A stretch of DNA of 64,000 nt from Adhaeribacter aerolatus (GTDB taxonomy: Bacteria > Bacteroidota > Bacteroidia > Cytophagales > Hymenobacteraceae). The DNA lies in NCBI RefSeq assembly GCF_007991635.1, contig NZ_BJYS01000030.1, forward strand, positions 38,578 to 102,577, in the 5' to 3' direction. The notes under the pieces are model-generated. The model was not told the DNA's origin and ran no database searches. It worked only from the letters and a program-made list of their open reading frames with translations. Each line of letters begins with the position of its first letter. Position 1 is the stretch's first letter. The translations under genes were made by a program, and so were the position numbers. Positions 18,915-27,681 of the stretch are shown in pieces.

Positions 18915-18933
18915 GTAAAGTCAGAGACTTTAC
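18915..18933. repeat. Small palindrome GTAAAGTC/GACTTTAC
   Basis: Perfect 8-bp arms around a 3-base loop, immediately beside the REP-like hairpin at 18941-18980. Probably part of the same repeat cluster in the 18777-19208 gap. Confidence 0.5.
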
Positions 18934-18940
18934 ATTATAG

Positions 18941-18980
18941 AAAGGCACAAGTGACGCTCCGCTTAACACTTGCGCCAGCT
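18941..18980. repeat. REP-like hairpin, copy 1 (CACAAGTG...CACTTGCGCC)
   Basis: The arms GGCACAAGTG and CACTTGCGCC pair with one wobble around ACGCTCCGCTTAA. An almost identical copy lies in the opposite orientation at 34289-34325. The dispersed, intergenic, palindromic layout is that of a REP element. Confidence 0.7.
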
Positions 18981-19022
18981 AATGCAAAGACCAACTTTCC
19001 TAAATTTTTTGTAAACCTCAAT

Positions 19023-19190
19023 CTAAATCTCTCTCCGGGTGGAAGCCACCTTAAAGGCGAGAGTCTTAATTTATCTTATTTAAAGTATTGTAATTTAGAT
19101 ATTCCCGCCCTCACTAAAGTAGTTGTAATTACATTACCGTCAGACCGGCTCCCCTTCGCCCAAAGGAGAAGGGGTTGGGGGATGAGGTGC
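19023..19190 (+). repeat. Composite palindromic repeat (BIME-like), copy A
   Basis: One end has CTAAATCTCTCTCC and AAAGGCGAG. The other has CGTCAGACCGGC, CCCCTTCGCC, a mirrored GAAGGGG, and GATGAGGTGC. The same blocks in the same order form the reverse complement of 24411-24573. The two copies diverge in the spacer, which suggests conserved ends rather than recent duplication. Confidence 0.7.
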
Positions 19191-19208
19191 AACAACAAGT
19201 TTAAATAT

Positions 19209-20663
19209 TTACACCAGAATATCCTTCACCACTTTGCCGGCCACATCGGTGAGCCGGTAGCGGCGGCCCAAGTGTTTAAAAATTAATTTCTCGTGGTCTA
19301 GCCCTAACTGGTTCATAACGGTAGCTTGAAAATCGTGTACGTGCACCGGATCTTTGATGACATTATAACCAAAATCATCGGTATCGCCGTACACAATGCC
19401 GGGTTTAATGCCACCGCCGGCCATCCAGATGCTGAAGCAACGCGGATGGTGATCGCGGCCATAATTATCTTTGGTTAACTTGCCCTGACTGTAGCTGGTG
19501 CGGCCAAATTCGCCACCCCAAATAACCAGGGTTTCGTCGAGTAAACCCCGCTGTTTTAAATCGGTAACCAAAGCGGCCGAAGCCTGATCTACGTCTTTGG
19601 CCTGACTCGTAATTTCGTAAGGCAGGTTTCCGTGCTGGTCCCAGCCCTGGTGGTACAGTTGCACAAACCGAACCCCGTTTTCGGATAGTTTTCGGGCCAA
19701 TAGGCAGTTAGCGGCAAAAGTTCCTGGCACTAAGCACTCCGGACCGTAAAGTTTTATGACATCGTCGGGCTCTTTCGAAACATCCATTACTTCGGGTACG
19801 GCCGTTTGCATGCGGTATGCCATTTCGTATTGCTGCACTTTAGCAGTAATTTCGGGGTCACCAAATTCCTGGTAAGCCAGTTGGTTTAGTTCCGATAAAT
19901 TATCCAGCATTTTCCGGCGGGCCTGCCGGTCCAGGCCTTCCGGATCCTTGATATAAAGCACCGGGTCATCGCCTTTGCTAAATTGTACGCCCTGGTGAAT
20001 AGAATCGAGAAAGCCGTTGGTCCAGAGCTTGGAATATACGCCCTGCCCATTGCCAATGCCGCGGGAAAGCAGCACCGTAAAAGCCGGCAAATTTTTATTT
20101 TCGCTGCCCAAACCGTAACTCAGCCAAGCGCCCATACTGGGCCGGTTACCTTGCTGCGAACCCGTTTGCACAAAGGTTAAAGCCGGGTCGTGGTTAATGG
20201 CCTCGGTAAACATCGACTTCACAATGCAAATATCATCTACAATTTTAGCCGTATGCGGAAACAAATCGCTTACCCAGGCCCGCGACGCGCCGTACTGCTT
20301 AAAATCGATAAAAGAGCCTACCAACGGAAAAGAGGCCTGGTTAGCGGTCATGCCGGTTAAGCGCTGGTTACCCCGTACTGAGGCCGGTATTTCCTGCCCC
20401 CACATCTCCCGCAGTTTAGGCTTGTAATCGAAAGATTCCAGTTGCGAGGGAGCGCCGTTCTGAAACAAGTAAATAACCCGCTTGGCTTTAGGCGCGAAGT
20501 GCGGAATGCCCGGCGTTAAGCCAGATTCATCTATACCGCTGCCTTTAAACAAATCCGGGATTAACAGGGAGCCCAACGCTACGCTGCCCAAGCCTAAACT
20601 TAATTTGGACAAGAAGTGGCGGCGGTTAAAATTAAAGCCGTGTTCCAATATTTCTTTTTCCAT
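19209..20663 (-). CDS. DUF1501 family Tat-exported protein, copy 2
   Basis: 484 residues from the ATG at 20663. A TTG one codon earlier is also in frame but abuts the upstream stop. The twin-arginine motif is NRRHFLSK (about 13-20). DUF1501 marks include RVIYLFQNGAPSQLESFDYKP, RFVQLYHQGWDQHGNLP, LVIWGGEFGRT, the metal-type DHHPRCFSIWMAGGGIKPG and VYGDTDDFGYN. It is closer to the common Planctomycete-type DUF1501 than copy 1 is. The start lies 3 bp after the TGA of the DUF1553 gene, so the two are translationally coupled and probably act together in the periplasm. Enzymatic activity is not established for the family. Confidence 0.95.
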   Translation of the reverse strand: MEKEILEHGFNFNRRHFLSKLSLGLGSVALGSLLIPDLFKGSGIDESGLTPGIPHFAPKAKRVIYLFQNGAPSQLESFDYKPKLREMWGQEIPASVRGNQRLTGMTANQASFPLVGSFIDFKQYGASRAWVSDLFPHTAKIVDDICIVKSMFTEAINHDPALTFVQTGSQQGNRPSMGAWLSYGLGSENKNLPAFTVLLSRGIGNGQGVYSKLWTNGFLDSIHQGVQFSKGDDPVLYIKDPEGLDRQARRKMLDNLSELNQLAYQEFGDPEITAKVQQYEMAYRMQTAVPEVMDVSKEPDDVIKLYGPECLVPGTFAANCLLARKLSENGVRFVQLYHQGWDQHGNLPYEITSQAKDVDQASAALVTDLKQRGLLDETLVIWGGEFGRTSYSQGKLTKDNYGRDHHPRCFSIWMAGGGIKPGIVYGDTDDFGYNVIKDPVHVHDFQATVMNQLGLDHEKLIFKHLGRRYRLTDVAGKVVKDILV

Positions 20664-20666
20664 CAA

Positions 20667-22982
20667 TCAGGATTTGGCTAAGGTTTCTTCTAAATTATAA
20701 ATGGTGGTTACTACCTGCATCAGGGCGGCCAGCTTAACTTTATCTGCTGTTGCCGGCAACGGGTATTCGCCCACGGCAATTCTTTTTTCCGCAATGGGCT
20801 TTTTTAGGTTTTTGAGCTCTTCCTGGTAATATTTACTCAGAAGTTCTATTTCCCTTTCGTTTGGTTGCCGGCAGACTATGGTGCGGAAAGCCTTCCGGAT
20901 TTTGTCGGTGGCAGAATCATTTTGGGCTAATAATTTAGCAGCCAGTACCCGCGAAGCTTCCAGTACCGTTGGGTCGTTCAGCATGATTAAGGCCTGCAAA
21001 GGGGTGTTGGTGGTTAACCTTTTTACTTCGCACTGGTCGCGGTTGCTGGCATCAAAAATACTCATGCTGGGCGGCGGAACGGTTCGTTTAATTAAGGTGT
21101 ACATACCCCGGCGGTACAGGTTGGCGCCATGGTCTTGTTTATAAACCGAAAGCAGGCCGCGGCCGGAGGTAGCGCCTTCCCACAGGCCGGGCGGCTGGTA
21201 GGGTTTAACGCTGGGGCCACCAATGGTTTTATTTAGCAAGCCGCTGCTGGCCAGTACTAAATCCCGCACGAATTCGGCCGGTATACGGTACCGGGGTGCC
21301 CGTGCCAGCAAAATATTATTCGGGTCGGCTTTTAGTTTTTCGGGTGATATGACGGCCGATTGGCGGTAAGTAGCCGAGGTAACCAGTTGCTTAACCAGGC
21401 GCTTTACATTCCAGCCATTATCCCGGAAATCAACGGCCAGCCAGTCGAGCAAAGCCGGATGGGAAGGTAATTCGCCCTGCATGCCAAAATCCCCGGAAGT
21501 TTTCACCAGGCCCTTCCCGAAAAATTCCTGCCACACCCGGTTAACGTATACGCGGGCGGTAAGCGGATTTTTTTTATCGAATAGCCACTGCGCGAGGCCC
21601 AGCCGGTTTTTAGGATACGAATTGTTGAAAGGCAGAATGGATTTGGGCGTACCAACCTGTACTTCGGCGCCGGGATCGTCGTAAGTGCCCCGATTGAGTA
21701 CATGCGTACGGCGCAAAGTATCCAGGTCACCCATTACCGAAACAATCAGCCGGCTGGTATCCTGTTTATTAATAAAGGTTAGAATATTTTTTACTTCTTC
21801 GTTGCTGATTTCGATGAAGGGTTTTTTCGCGTAAGTTTCGGGGCCGCCAATTACCGATTCGATGCCTACTTCTTTTACATTGTTAAAAAAGGCATAAAGC
21901 TGATAATATTCTTTCTGCGAAAACGGATCGTATTTATGGTCGTGGCAACGGGCGCATTCCATGGTAACCCCAATCAACGACTTGCCAAAAGTATCGCTGC
22001 GGTCACTCACGTACATCACCCGGTATTCTTCGTCTACCACGCCACCTTCTTCGGTTATTTTATGGTTGCGGTTAAAGCCGGTAGCCAATATTTGTTCTTT
22101 GGTGGCATTGGGCATCAAATCGCCGGCCAGTTGCCAGGTAATAAAATCCTGATAAGACATATTTTTGTTCAGGGCATGGATTACCCAATCGCGCCAGGGC
22201 CACTGCGTGCGGTAACCATCGTCCTGAAACCCGTGCGAATCGGCGTAGCGGGCTACATCGAGCCAGTGTACGGCCATTTTTTCGCCGTAAGCCGGGTTCT
22301 GCAACAGCTCATCTACTATTTTTTCGTAAGCATTGGCGCTATTATCGGCCAGGAAGCGGTCCATCATTTCGATAGTAGGCGGCAACCCAACCAAATCCAG
22401 ACTTACCCGCTTCAGCAGGCGTTCTTTGTCGGCTTCCGGGTTCGGTTCCAAGCCTTTTTGCTCTTGCTTTTCGAGTACGAAATAATCAATGGGGTTGCGG
22501 GGCCAGTCTTTTTGTTTCACCTGGGGTAATGCGGGCTTTTTTGGCGGCACAAAAGCCCAGTGGGGTTCGTACTTGGCCCCCTGCTTTATCCATTTTTGAA
22601 TAAGCTTTATTTCGCGGGAAGTTAATTTAAGATTAGAACCGGCCGGCGGCATTACCATAGCCGTATCCTCGCTCGAAATGCGCTGAAATACGGCTGATAA
22701 TTCGGGTTTGCCGGGGACTAAGGCATGGGCGGTAGGGTTCTCTTCTAAGGCTTTGTAGGCTTCTTCGGCAATATCCAACCGTAAGCCGGCTTCGCGCTTG
22801 TTCGCATCCGGACCGTGGCAGGCAAAACAATTATCCGATAAAATAGGCCGGACATCAAAATTATAGCTGATTTTTTCGGGCAGCTTTTCTTCGGAAGCCT
22901 GGTGGGCAACGTCGGAATTACAAGCTTGTCCCAAACCGATAACTGTAATTATTCCCAGATAATAATATAGCCTCCTGGTCAT
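20667..22982 (-). CDS. Di-heme PSCyt1-DUF1549-DUF1553 lipoprotein
   Basis: 771 residues from the ATG at 22982 (two weaker codons, TTG and CTG, precede it in frame). Signal with lipobox GLGQAC, Cys21. PSCyt1 domain with CFACH (52-56) and MPPAGSNLKLTSREI. DUF1549 (about 160-370) with GLPPTIEMMDRF, HWLDVARYADSHGFQDDG and the second heme motif CARCHDHKYDPF (343 onward). DUF1553 (about 460-720) with NPLTARVYVNRVWQEFFGKGLV and NTPLQALIMLNDP. It lacks the extra sandwich domain found in the ~1000-residue Planctomycete versions. It is a periplasm-facing redox or binding lipoprotein paired with DUF1501, with unknown substrate. No CAGGATA tandem motif is seen upstream of it. Confidence 0.95.
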   Translation of the reverse strand: MTRRLYYYLGIITVIGLGQACNSDVAHQASEEKLPEKISYNFDVRPILSDNCFACHGPDANKREAGLRLDIAEEAYKALEENPTAHALVPGKPELSAVFQRISSEDTAMVMPPAGSNLKLTSREIKLIQKWIKQGAKYEPHWAFVPPKKPALPQVKQKDWPRNPIDYFVLEKQEQKGLEPNPEADKERLLKRVSLDLVGLPPTIEMMDRFLADNSANAYEKIVDELLQNPAYGEKMAVHWLDVARYADSHGFQDDGYRTQWPWRDWVIHALNKNMSYQDFITWQLAGDLMPNATKEQILATGFNRNHKITEEGGVVDEEYRVMYVSDRSDTFGKSLIGVTMECARCHDHKYDPFSQKEYYQLYAFFNNVKEVGIESVIGGPETYAKKPFIEISNEEVKNILTFINKQDTSRLIVSVMGDLDTLRRTHVLNRGTYDDPGAEVQVGTPKSILPFNNSYPKNRLGLAQWLFDKKNPLTARVYVNRVWQEFFGKGLVKTSGDFGMQGELPSHPALLDWLAVDFRDNGWNVKRLVKQLVTSATYRQSAVISPEKLKADPNNILLARAPRYRIPAEFVRDLVLASSGLLNKTIGGPSVKPYQPPGLWEGATSGRGLLSVYKQDHGANLYRRGMYTLIKRTVPPPSMSIFDASNRDQCEVKRLTTNTPLQALIMLNDPTVLEASRVLAAKLLAQNDSATDKIRKAFRTIVCRQPNEREIELLSKYYQEELKNLKKPIAEKRIAVGEYPLPATADKVKLAALMQVVTTIYNLEETLAKS

Positions 22983-23075
22983 CAGCAAAGCACTTTTTAA
23001 TTAAAATGAAATAAAAGTTTCTATAAGCGTACTCCTGTGATTTTATATAATTAAGAGAATTTCAAAAAAAAGAAT

Positions 23076-23098
23076 ATTCCTGCGAAAAATGCAGGAAT
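23076..23098. repeat. Small palindrome ATTCCTGC/GCAGGAAT
   Basis: Perfect 8-bp arms around GAAAAAT, about 95 bp upstream of the DUF1553 lipoprotein start. It could be an operator or part of the 5' leader; nothing else in the 22983-23361 gap looks genic. Confidence 0.4.
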
Positions 23099-23303
23099 AG
23101 AGGTGAGCGGTAAACTAATAACCTCTAAAGTATGAATTAAAAGTTAAATAATTAAAAGTTTTCTAAAATTTTTGAGGAAGTTAAGCTTAAGTTGGGCAGG
23201 ATATAAAAATTAGAATGGGTTATTCGATTTCCTTAAATCTAATAGATTACGAACAAAATATTTAAGCCATTCTGCTTTAACCAAACTTTTCACTGAAAGT
23301 AAA

Positions 23304-23335
23304 AAGCCCTTGACACCGCACGATACCAAAGGCTT
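23304..23335 (-). terminator. Terminator after the sugar ABC substrate-binding gene
   Basis: The arms AAGCCCTTG and CAAAGGCTT are followed on the minus strand by a T tract (TTTTTAC). It lies 26 bp past the stop of the binding-protein gene and marks the end of the ABC operon. Confidence 0.75.
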
Positions 23336-23361
23336 CTTAAATACTTAACCTGAAATAGGCC

Positions 23362-24306
23362 TTACTTGGCAATCTCGGCCACATTGGCCTGGGTAATTAA
23401 TTTAAAAGGAACCATCACTTCTTTCTCGTACGGTTCACCTTTGGCAATTTTTACCGCGGTTTGGATGGCTTTACCGCCTTGTTCCTGGGCATTCTGAAAA
23501 ACGGTGGCATCTAACCGTCCTTTTTCTACAGCCTGGACCGCATCGGCTATGGCATCGATGCTAACTACCACCACTTTATCGTTTAGGTTGGCGTTTTCGA
23601 GGGCTTTTACGGCCCCCATGCCCATTTCGTCGTTGTGGGCAAAGATGGCGTTAATTTTATCTCCGTGCGATTGAATCCAGTTTTCGGTAAGCGACATGGC
23701 TTTTGCGCGGTCCCATTCGCCGGTTTGTTCGGCTACCAGTTTAATATTAGGGTAATTTTTCAAAACTTCTTTGGCACCTTTATCGCGCTGTAACTGCGCA
23801 GCCTGGCCCATGTAGCCGTGAATAATAAATACATTACCCTTGCCACCCAGTTTTTCGGCAATATGCTTCATGGCAATACGGCCGGATTCTACATCGTCGG
23901 AGCCCACAAAGGCGGTAGGCGTAGCGCTGGTAGCGGAGTTAACGTTGATGATGGGAATATTGGCCGCCTTTGCTTTTTGCACTGCTGCTGAACTGGCTTC
24001 TACCTCGCAGGGGTTCAGAATAATAGCGTCTACGCCTTGGGCAATAAAGCTTTCTACCTGTTCAACCTGTTTTAAAGCCGAGCGCTCGGCATCTACCGAG
24101 ACCAATTCTACGCCTAGCTCGTCGGCTTTCTTTTGCATCTCGTCGGCGATGTTTACAATAAATTCGTTTTGCATGCTCAGCATGGTAGCGCCGATTACCA
24201 GCTTTTCACCGCCGGCTTCTTCGGTTGTTCCGCGGTTACAACCGGAAAACAGGATTAGGGTAAATAAAGCAGCAAATGAGGTTTTCTTTAACAATTTGTG
24301 GTGCAT
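23362..24306 (-). CDS. RbsB-like sugar ABC transporter substrate-binding lipoprotein
   Basis: 314 residues. Lipobox LFSGC, Cys23. Periplasmic-binding-protein type 1 fold with KLVIGATMLSMQNEF, the GVDAIILNPCEVEAS segment, TAFVGSDDVESGRIA, FIIHGYMGQAAQLQRDKGAKE and AIFAHNDEMGMGAVKAL. It is similar in layout to ribose, allose and inositol binding proteins. It delivers a monosaccharide to the RbsC/RbsA-like pair encoded upstream on the same strand. A 373-bp gap with a composite repeat separates it from the permease gene. The exact sugar cannot be told from the sequence. Confidence 0.93.
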   Translation of the reverse strand: MHHKLLKKTSFAALFTLILFSGCNRGTTEEAGGEKLVIGATMLSMQNEFIVNIADEMQKKADELGVELVSVDAERSALKQVEQVESFIAQGVDAIILNPCEVEASSAAVQKAKAANIPIINVNSATSATPTAFVGSDDVESGRIAMKHIAEKLGGKGNVFIIHGYMGQAAQLQRDKGAKEVLKNYPNIKLVAEQTGEWDRAKAMSLTENWIQSHGDKINAIFAHNDEMGMGAVKALENANLNDKVVVVSIDAIADAVQAVEKGRLDATVFQNAQEQGGKAIQTAVKIAKGEPYEKEVMVPFKLITQANVAEIAK

Positions 24307-24410
24307 AAGTGGGTATTTTAAAAGAACTAAGAATTATTATTTTTAAATATTGATTCCTAAATATTCTGCTTCGGCTTAAAGATTTTAACTAACCGGTGAA
24401 GTAAACACTA

Positions 24411-24573
24411 GCACCTCATCCCCCTCCTCAAGGCGAAGGGGTGCCGGTCTGACGATAGTTTACTTACCATGCATTTAAGAACCATAAGCAAGAGTATTAT
24501 TTAAATTACAATTTATCGGATAAGTAATTTAAGTCCCTCGCCTTTAGGAGAGGGATTTAGGGTGAGGTCCTAA
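24411..24573 (-). repeat. Composite palindromic repeat (BIME-like), copy B
   Basis: Inverted copy of the element at 19023-19190. GCACCTCATC and GCCGGTCTGACG mark one end; CCCTCGCCTTTAGGAGAGGG and TTTAGGGTGAGG mark the other. It sits inside the ABC operon, between permease and binding-protein genes, where it could set their relative mRNA levels. Confidence 0.7.
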
Positions 24574-24679
24574 AACAAGAGTAATACTTTTCATAAGTAG
24601 ATGAAAGATTCAAGTGTTCTCTCTTTCCTCGACTTAACCTATAAAACTATTGAGCATCTAATATCCAATGTCCAAATAC

Positions 24680-25654
24680 TTAATTACGCTTATTCTTATT
24701 TAAACTATCGAGTAGTACGGCGCCAATAATAATAAGCCCCATTACTACTTGCTGGTAATAAGAGCTAACATTAAGTAAATCGAGGCTGTTGCTGATAACG
24801 CCAATTAACAAAGCGCCCAGCAAGGTGCCGGTTATAGTGCCCACGCCGCCCGAAGTACTGGTGCCTCCAATAATAGCCGCGGCAATAGCACTTAGTTCAA
24901 AGCCGATGCCCACGTTGGGTTGACCGGTAGAAATGCGGGACGTTAAAATAATACCCGCCAAAGCAGCTAAGCCTCCACCTAAAGTATACACAAAAAGCTT
25001 TACCTGGTTTACATTAATGCCCGATGCCCGCGCCGCCTGTTCGTTGCCGCCCACCGCATACACGTACCGACCCATAATCGTTTTTCTTAAGAGTAGCGTG
25101 CAGATGATAAAAACTACTATTAATATTAATATGGGCAATGGAATGCCCAATAAATTGCCGCTGCCAATGTAGTTAAAACTATCCGACAAATTAGAAATGG
25201 GCCGACCTTTACTCAGAATTAGGGCCAGGCCCCGGCCAATGGTCATGGTGCCTAAAGTAACAATAAAAGCCGGTACTTTGCCTTTGGTAATAGCCAGGCC
25301 GTTAAGCGATCCAAAAGCCAGCCCTACGAGTAACCCCAAAGCCAGTGGTACGACCAGCGGGTAATTATCGGCGCGGGCGAAAGTAGCCGTAACCACGCTC
25401 GTAACCGCTACTACTGACCCTACCGAAAGATCGATGCCGCCGGTTATGATTACAAACGTAACGCCAAAAGCCAGCAAGGCGTTGATGGTAACCTGCGTTA
25501 ATATAATCATAATATTGGGCAGGGTTAAAAACTTAGGCGTGATAATGGTTAAGGCGGTGCACAATACGAGTAAAGCCACCAAAAGGCCGTATTTGCCAAT
25601 ATTTAGATTTACGCGAGGTTTGTTTTGTGCAAGGTTGGGAATGCTGTCTTTCAT
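24680..25654 (-). CDS. RbsC-like sugar ABC transporter permease
   Basis: 324 residues, polytopic. Family marks are LLAFGVTFVIITGGIDLSVGSV, KGKVPAFIVTLGTMTIGRGLAL, YAVGGNEQAARASGINVNQVKL and the EAA-like region IAAAIIGGTSTSGGVGTITGT. About eight to ten transmembrane helices are visible. It forms the inner-membrane channel for the RbsA/RbsB-like partners. It starts 27 bp after the ATPase stop, hence one operon. Confidence 0.95.
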   Translation of the reverse strand: MKDSIPNLAQNKPRVNLNIGKYGLLVALLVLCTALTIITPKFLTLPNIMIILTQVTINALLAFGVTFVIITGGIDLSVGSVVAVTSVVTATFARADNYPLVVPLALGLLVGLAFGSLNGLAITKGKVPAFIVTLGTMTIGRGLALILSKGRPISNLSDSFNYIGSGNLLGIPLPILILIVVFIICTLLLRKTIMGRYVYAVGGNEQAARASGINVNQVKLFVYTLGGGLAALAGIILTSRISTGQPNVGIGFELSAIAAAIIGGTSTSGGVGTITGTLLGALLIGVISNSLDLLNVSSYYQQVVMGLIIIGAVLLDSLNKNKRN

Positions 25655-25681
25655 TGGAGATAAATAAACTATTTTAAAGCA

Positions 25682-27181
25682 CTATTGCGGCATGGCGTAT
25701 TGCATAATTATTTCCTGGGTGGCTTCTGTTTTGCGCAGGATAGCCGTTTGTTTGCCTTCGGCCATTATCAGAATCCGGTCGCTCATGCCTAATATTTCCG
25801 GCAACTCCGACGAAATCATGATTACAGCCATACCTTGTGCAGCCAGGTCTTTTACCAATTTATAAATTTCGAATTTGGCCCCTACATCTATGCCGCGGGT
25901 GGGTTCGTCCAGAATAATAATTTCGGGTGAGGAAAGTAAGACCTTGGCAATAACTACTTTTTGCTGATTACCGCCACTTAGGTTTTTAACCGGCTGGTCC
26001 GGGTGCGGCGTTTTAATGCGTAGCGCTTCTATCATGTTGGCTACGGCGGTGCGCTCGCTGGCATCATCTACAAAAAGCCCGCGTTTGTGCTTTTTTATAC
26101 TGGCCAGGGTAATATTTTCTTTCACCGACATGCCCAGCACCAGACCCACTGCTTTTCGGTCTTCGCTTACGTACCCAATGCGGTTTTTAATGGCATCCTG
26201 TGGCGATTTAATAGTTGCCTTCTGGCCTCTAATAAAAATATTACCGGTATCGATCGCATCTAAGCCGTAAATGGCCCGGGCAATTTCGGTGCGGCCAGCG
26301 CCCATTAGGCCGGCTATGCCCAGTACTTCCCCGGCGCTCACCTCAAAATTAATATCCGAAAATTTGCCTTGCCGGCCCAACCCTTGCACCGATAACAATA
26401 CATTTCCTTTGGCCTCGGTATGCTCCGGAAACATGGTATCTAGCTCGCGACCTACCATTAGGGAGATTAAAGAATCCTGGTTTAGCTCAGCGGCAGGTTT
26501 GGTCTGGATGTATTTGCCATCGCGCAAAACCGTAATGGTATCGGCAATCTGGAATATTTCGTCCATTTTGTGCGATATATAAATAATAGCCACCCCCCGG
26601 GCTTTTAAATCCGCGATAATATTAAAAAGTGATTTTACTTCTTTGTCTGAGATGGCCGAGGTGGGCTCATCCATAATAATGATTTTGGCATTTTTAGAAA
26701 TAGCTTTTACTATCTCAACCATTTGCATCTCAGCCACACTCAGGTTTTTCATGAGTGTACGGGCATCCAGGGCTATTCCTACTTGGGCCAGCAGTTCGGT
26801 TGCTTTCTGGTTTAAACTTCGGTCATCCAGCCACCAGGTTTTTCCTCTTCGGATTTCTTTGCCCAGAAAAATATTCTGCGCCACGGTTAGCTCCGGCACC
26901 AGCAGCATTTCCTGGTGAATCATGGCAATGCCGGCGCTTAATATTTTCAAATCGCGGTGGCTGTGCAGCGGGGTGCCTTCAAAAACTATTTCACCACTGT
27001 CCGGTGTAAGCATACCCGCCAGAATTTTCATTAAGGTAGATTTTCCGGCACCATTTTCGCCCATTAAGGCGTGTACTTCGCCTTCTCTGATTTTAAGCTG
27101 CACCTGATCCAAGGCTTTAACCCCCGAAAAGTTTTTGGAAAGGTTTTGTACCTCCAGAATATAATTCTGCTTTTGACTCAT
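25682..27181 (-). CDS. RbsA-like sugar ABC transporter ATP-binding protein
   Basis: 499 residues with two ABC cassettes in tandem. In the first: Walker A GENGAGKST (about 40), a relaxed signature LSVAEMQMVEI and Walker B KIIIMDEPTSA. In the second: degenerate P-loop GLMGAGRTEIARA, signature NLSGGNQQKV and Walker B IIILDEPTRGIDVGA. This asymmetry is normal for the ribose/galactose (CUT2) family. It energises uptake with the downstream permease and binding protein. It is the first gene of the operon and diverges from the propeller-heme gene at 27682. Confidence 0.96.
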   Translation of the reverse strand: MSQKQNYILEVQNLSKNFSGVKALDQVQLKIREGEVHALMGENGAGKSTLMKILAGMLTPDSGEIVFEGTPLHSHRDLKILSAGIAMIHQEMLLVPELTVAQNIFLGKEIRRGKTWWLDDRSLNQKATELLAQVGIALDARTLMKNLSVAEMQMVEIVKAISKNAKIIIMDEPTSAISDKEVKSLFNIIADLKARGVAIIYISHKMDEIFQIADTITVLRDGKYIQTKPAAELNQDSLISLMVGRELDTMFPEHTEAKGNVLLSVQGLGRQGKFSDINFEVSAGEVLGIAGLMGAGRTEIARAIYGLDAIDTGNIFIRGQKATIKSPQDAIKNRIGYVSEDRKAVGLVLGMSVKENITLASIKKHKRGLFVDDASERTAVANMIEALRIKTPHPDQPVKNLSGGNQQKVVIAKVLLSSPEIIILDEPTRGIDVGAKFEIYKLVKDLAAQGMAVIMISSELPEILGMSDRILIMAEGKQTAILRKTEATQEIIMQYAMPQ

Positions 27182-27399
27182 GAAAACTTTACAAATTAGG
27201 TGTGCCCTTTGTCTTAATGGCTGGTAATCTAAAAAACAGTCGGGATTCTGGACCTAAAAAAAGTAAATATTTTGCTAAAACAGTTTAAATCATTCGTGTT
27301 AACCTAAAATTAAACCAGCTAAAAATTCAGGAAATATAGTTCTGTTTAGTTGGGTTTTTAGGCTATATTTAATTAATCGGAGCAAAGCGCTTAAAGCAA

Positions 27400-27452
27400 T
27401 TAAGGTTTTATTCAACTGCCAAACAATATTAGCACTAGCCACAAAACCTTAA
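27400..27452. repeat. Inverted repeat in the divergent promoter region
   Basis: TTAAGGTTTT (27400-27409) and AAAACCTTAA (27443-27452), perfect 10-bp arms separated by 33 bp, between the ABC operon and the divergent propeller-heme gene. It could be a looped operator or a hairpin in a leader. A short palindrome AAGCGCTT lies just before it. The role is not established. Confidence 0.4.
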
Positions 27453-27529
27453 GTTTTTAATTTTAGATATTTATAAACAGAACTATTTTTTAGCGTTATT
27501 TAACTGTAAATCTGAACCTAATTTAAGTA

Positions 27530-27549
27530 GGCAGGACACAACAGGATAG
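27530..27549 (+). promoter_or_regulatory. Tandem CAGGATA motif, copy d (upstream of propeller-heme gene)
   Basis: Reads GGCAGGACACAACAGGATAG on the plus strand, 132 bp upstream of the ATG at 27682, oriented toward that gene and away from the divergent ABC operon. This is evidence that the motif belongs to the propeller-heme gene. Confidence 0.6.
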
Positions 27550-27681
27550 GGATGAGAATTATCTTTTCTATCTTAAGAGATTATTTAACTGTGCTACCGA
27601 AAATTTATAAACTTACTAAACCACAGACACTGCTAAATTTAAATATCCACCACATTAAAATAAACAAACCTAACAACCAAT

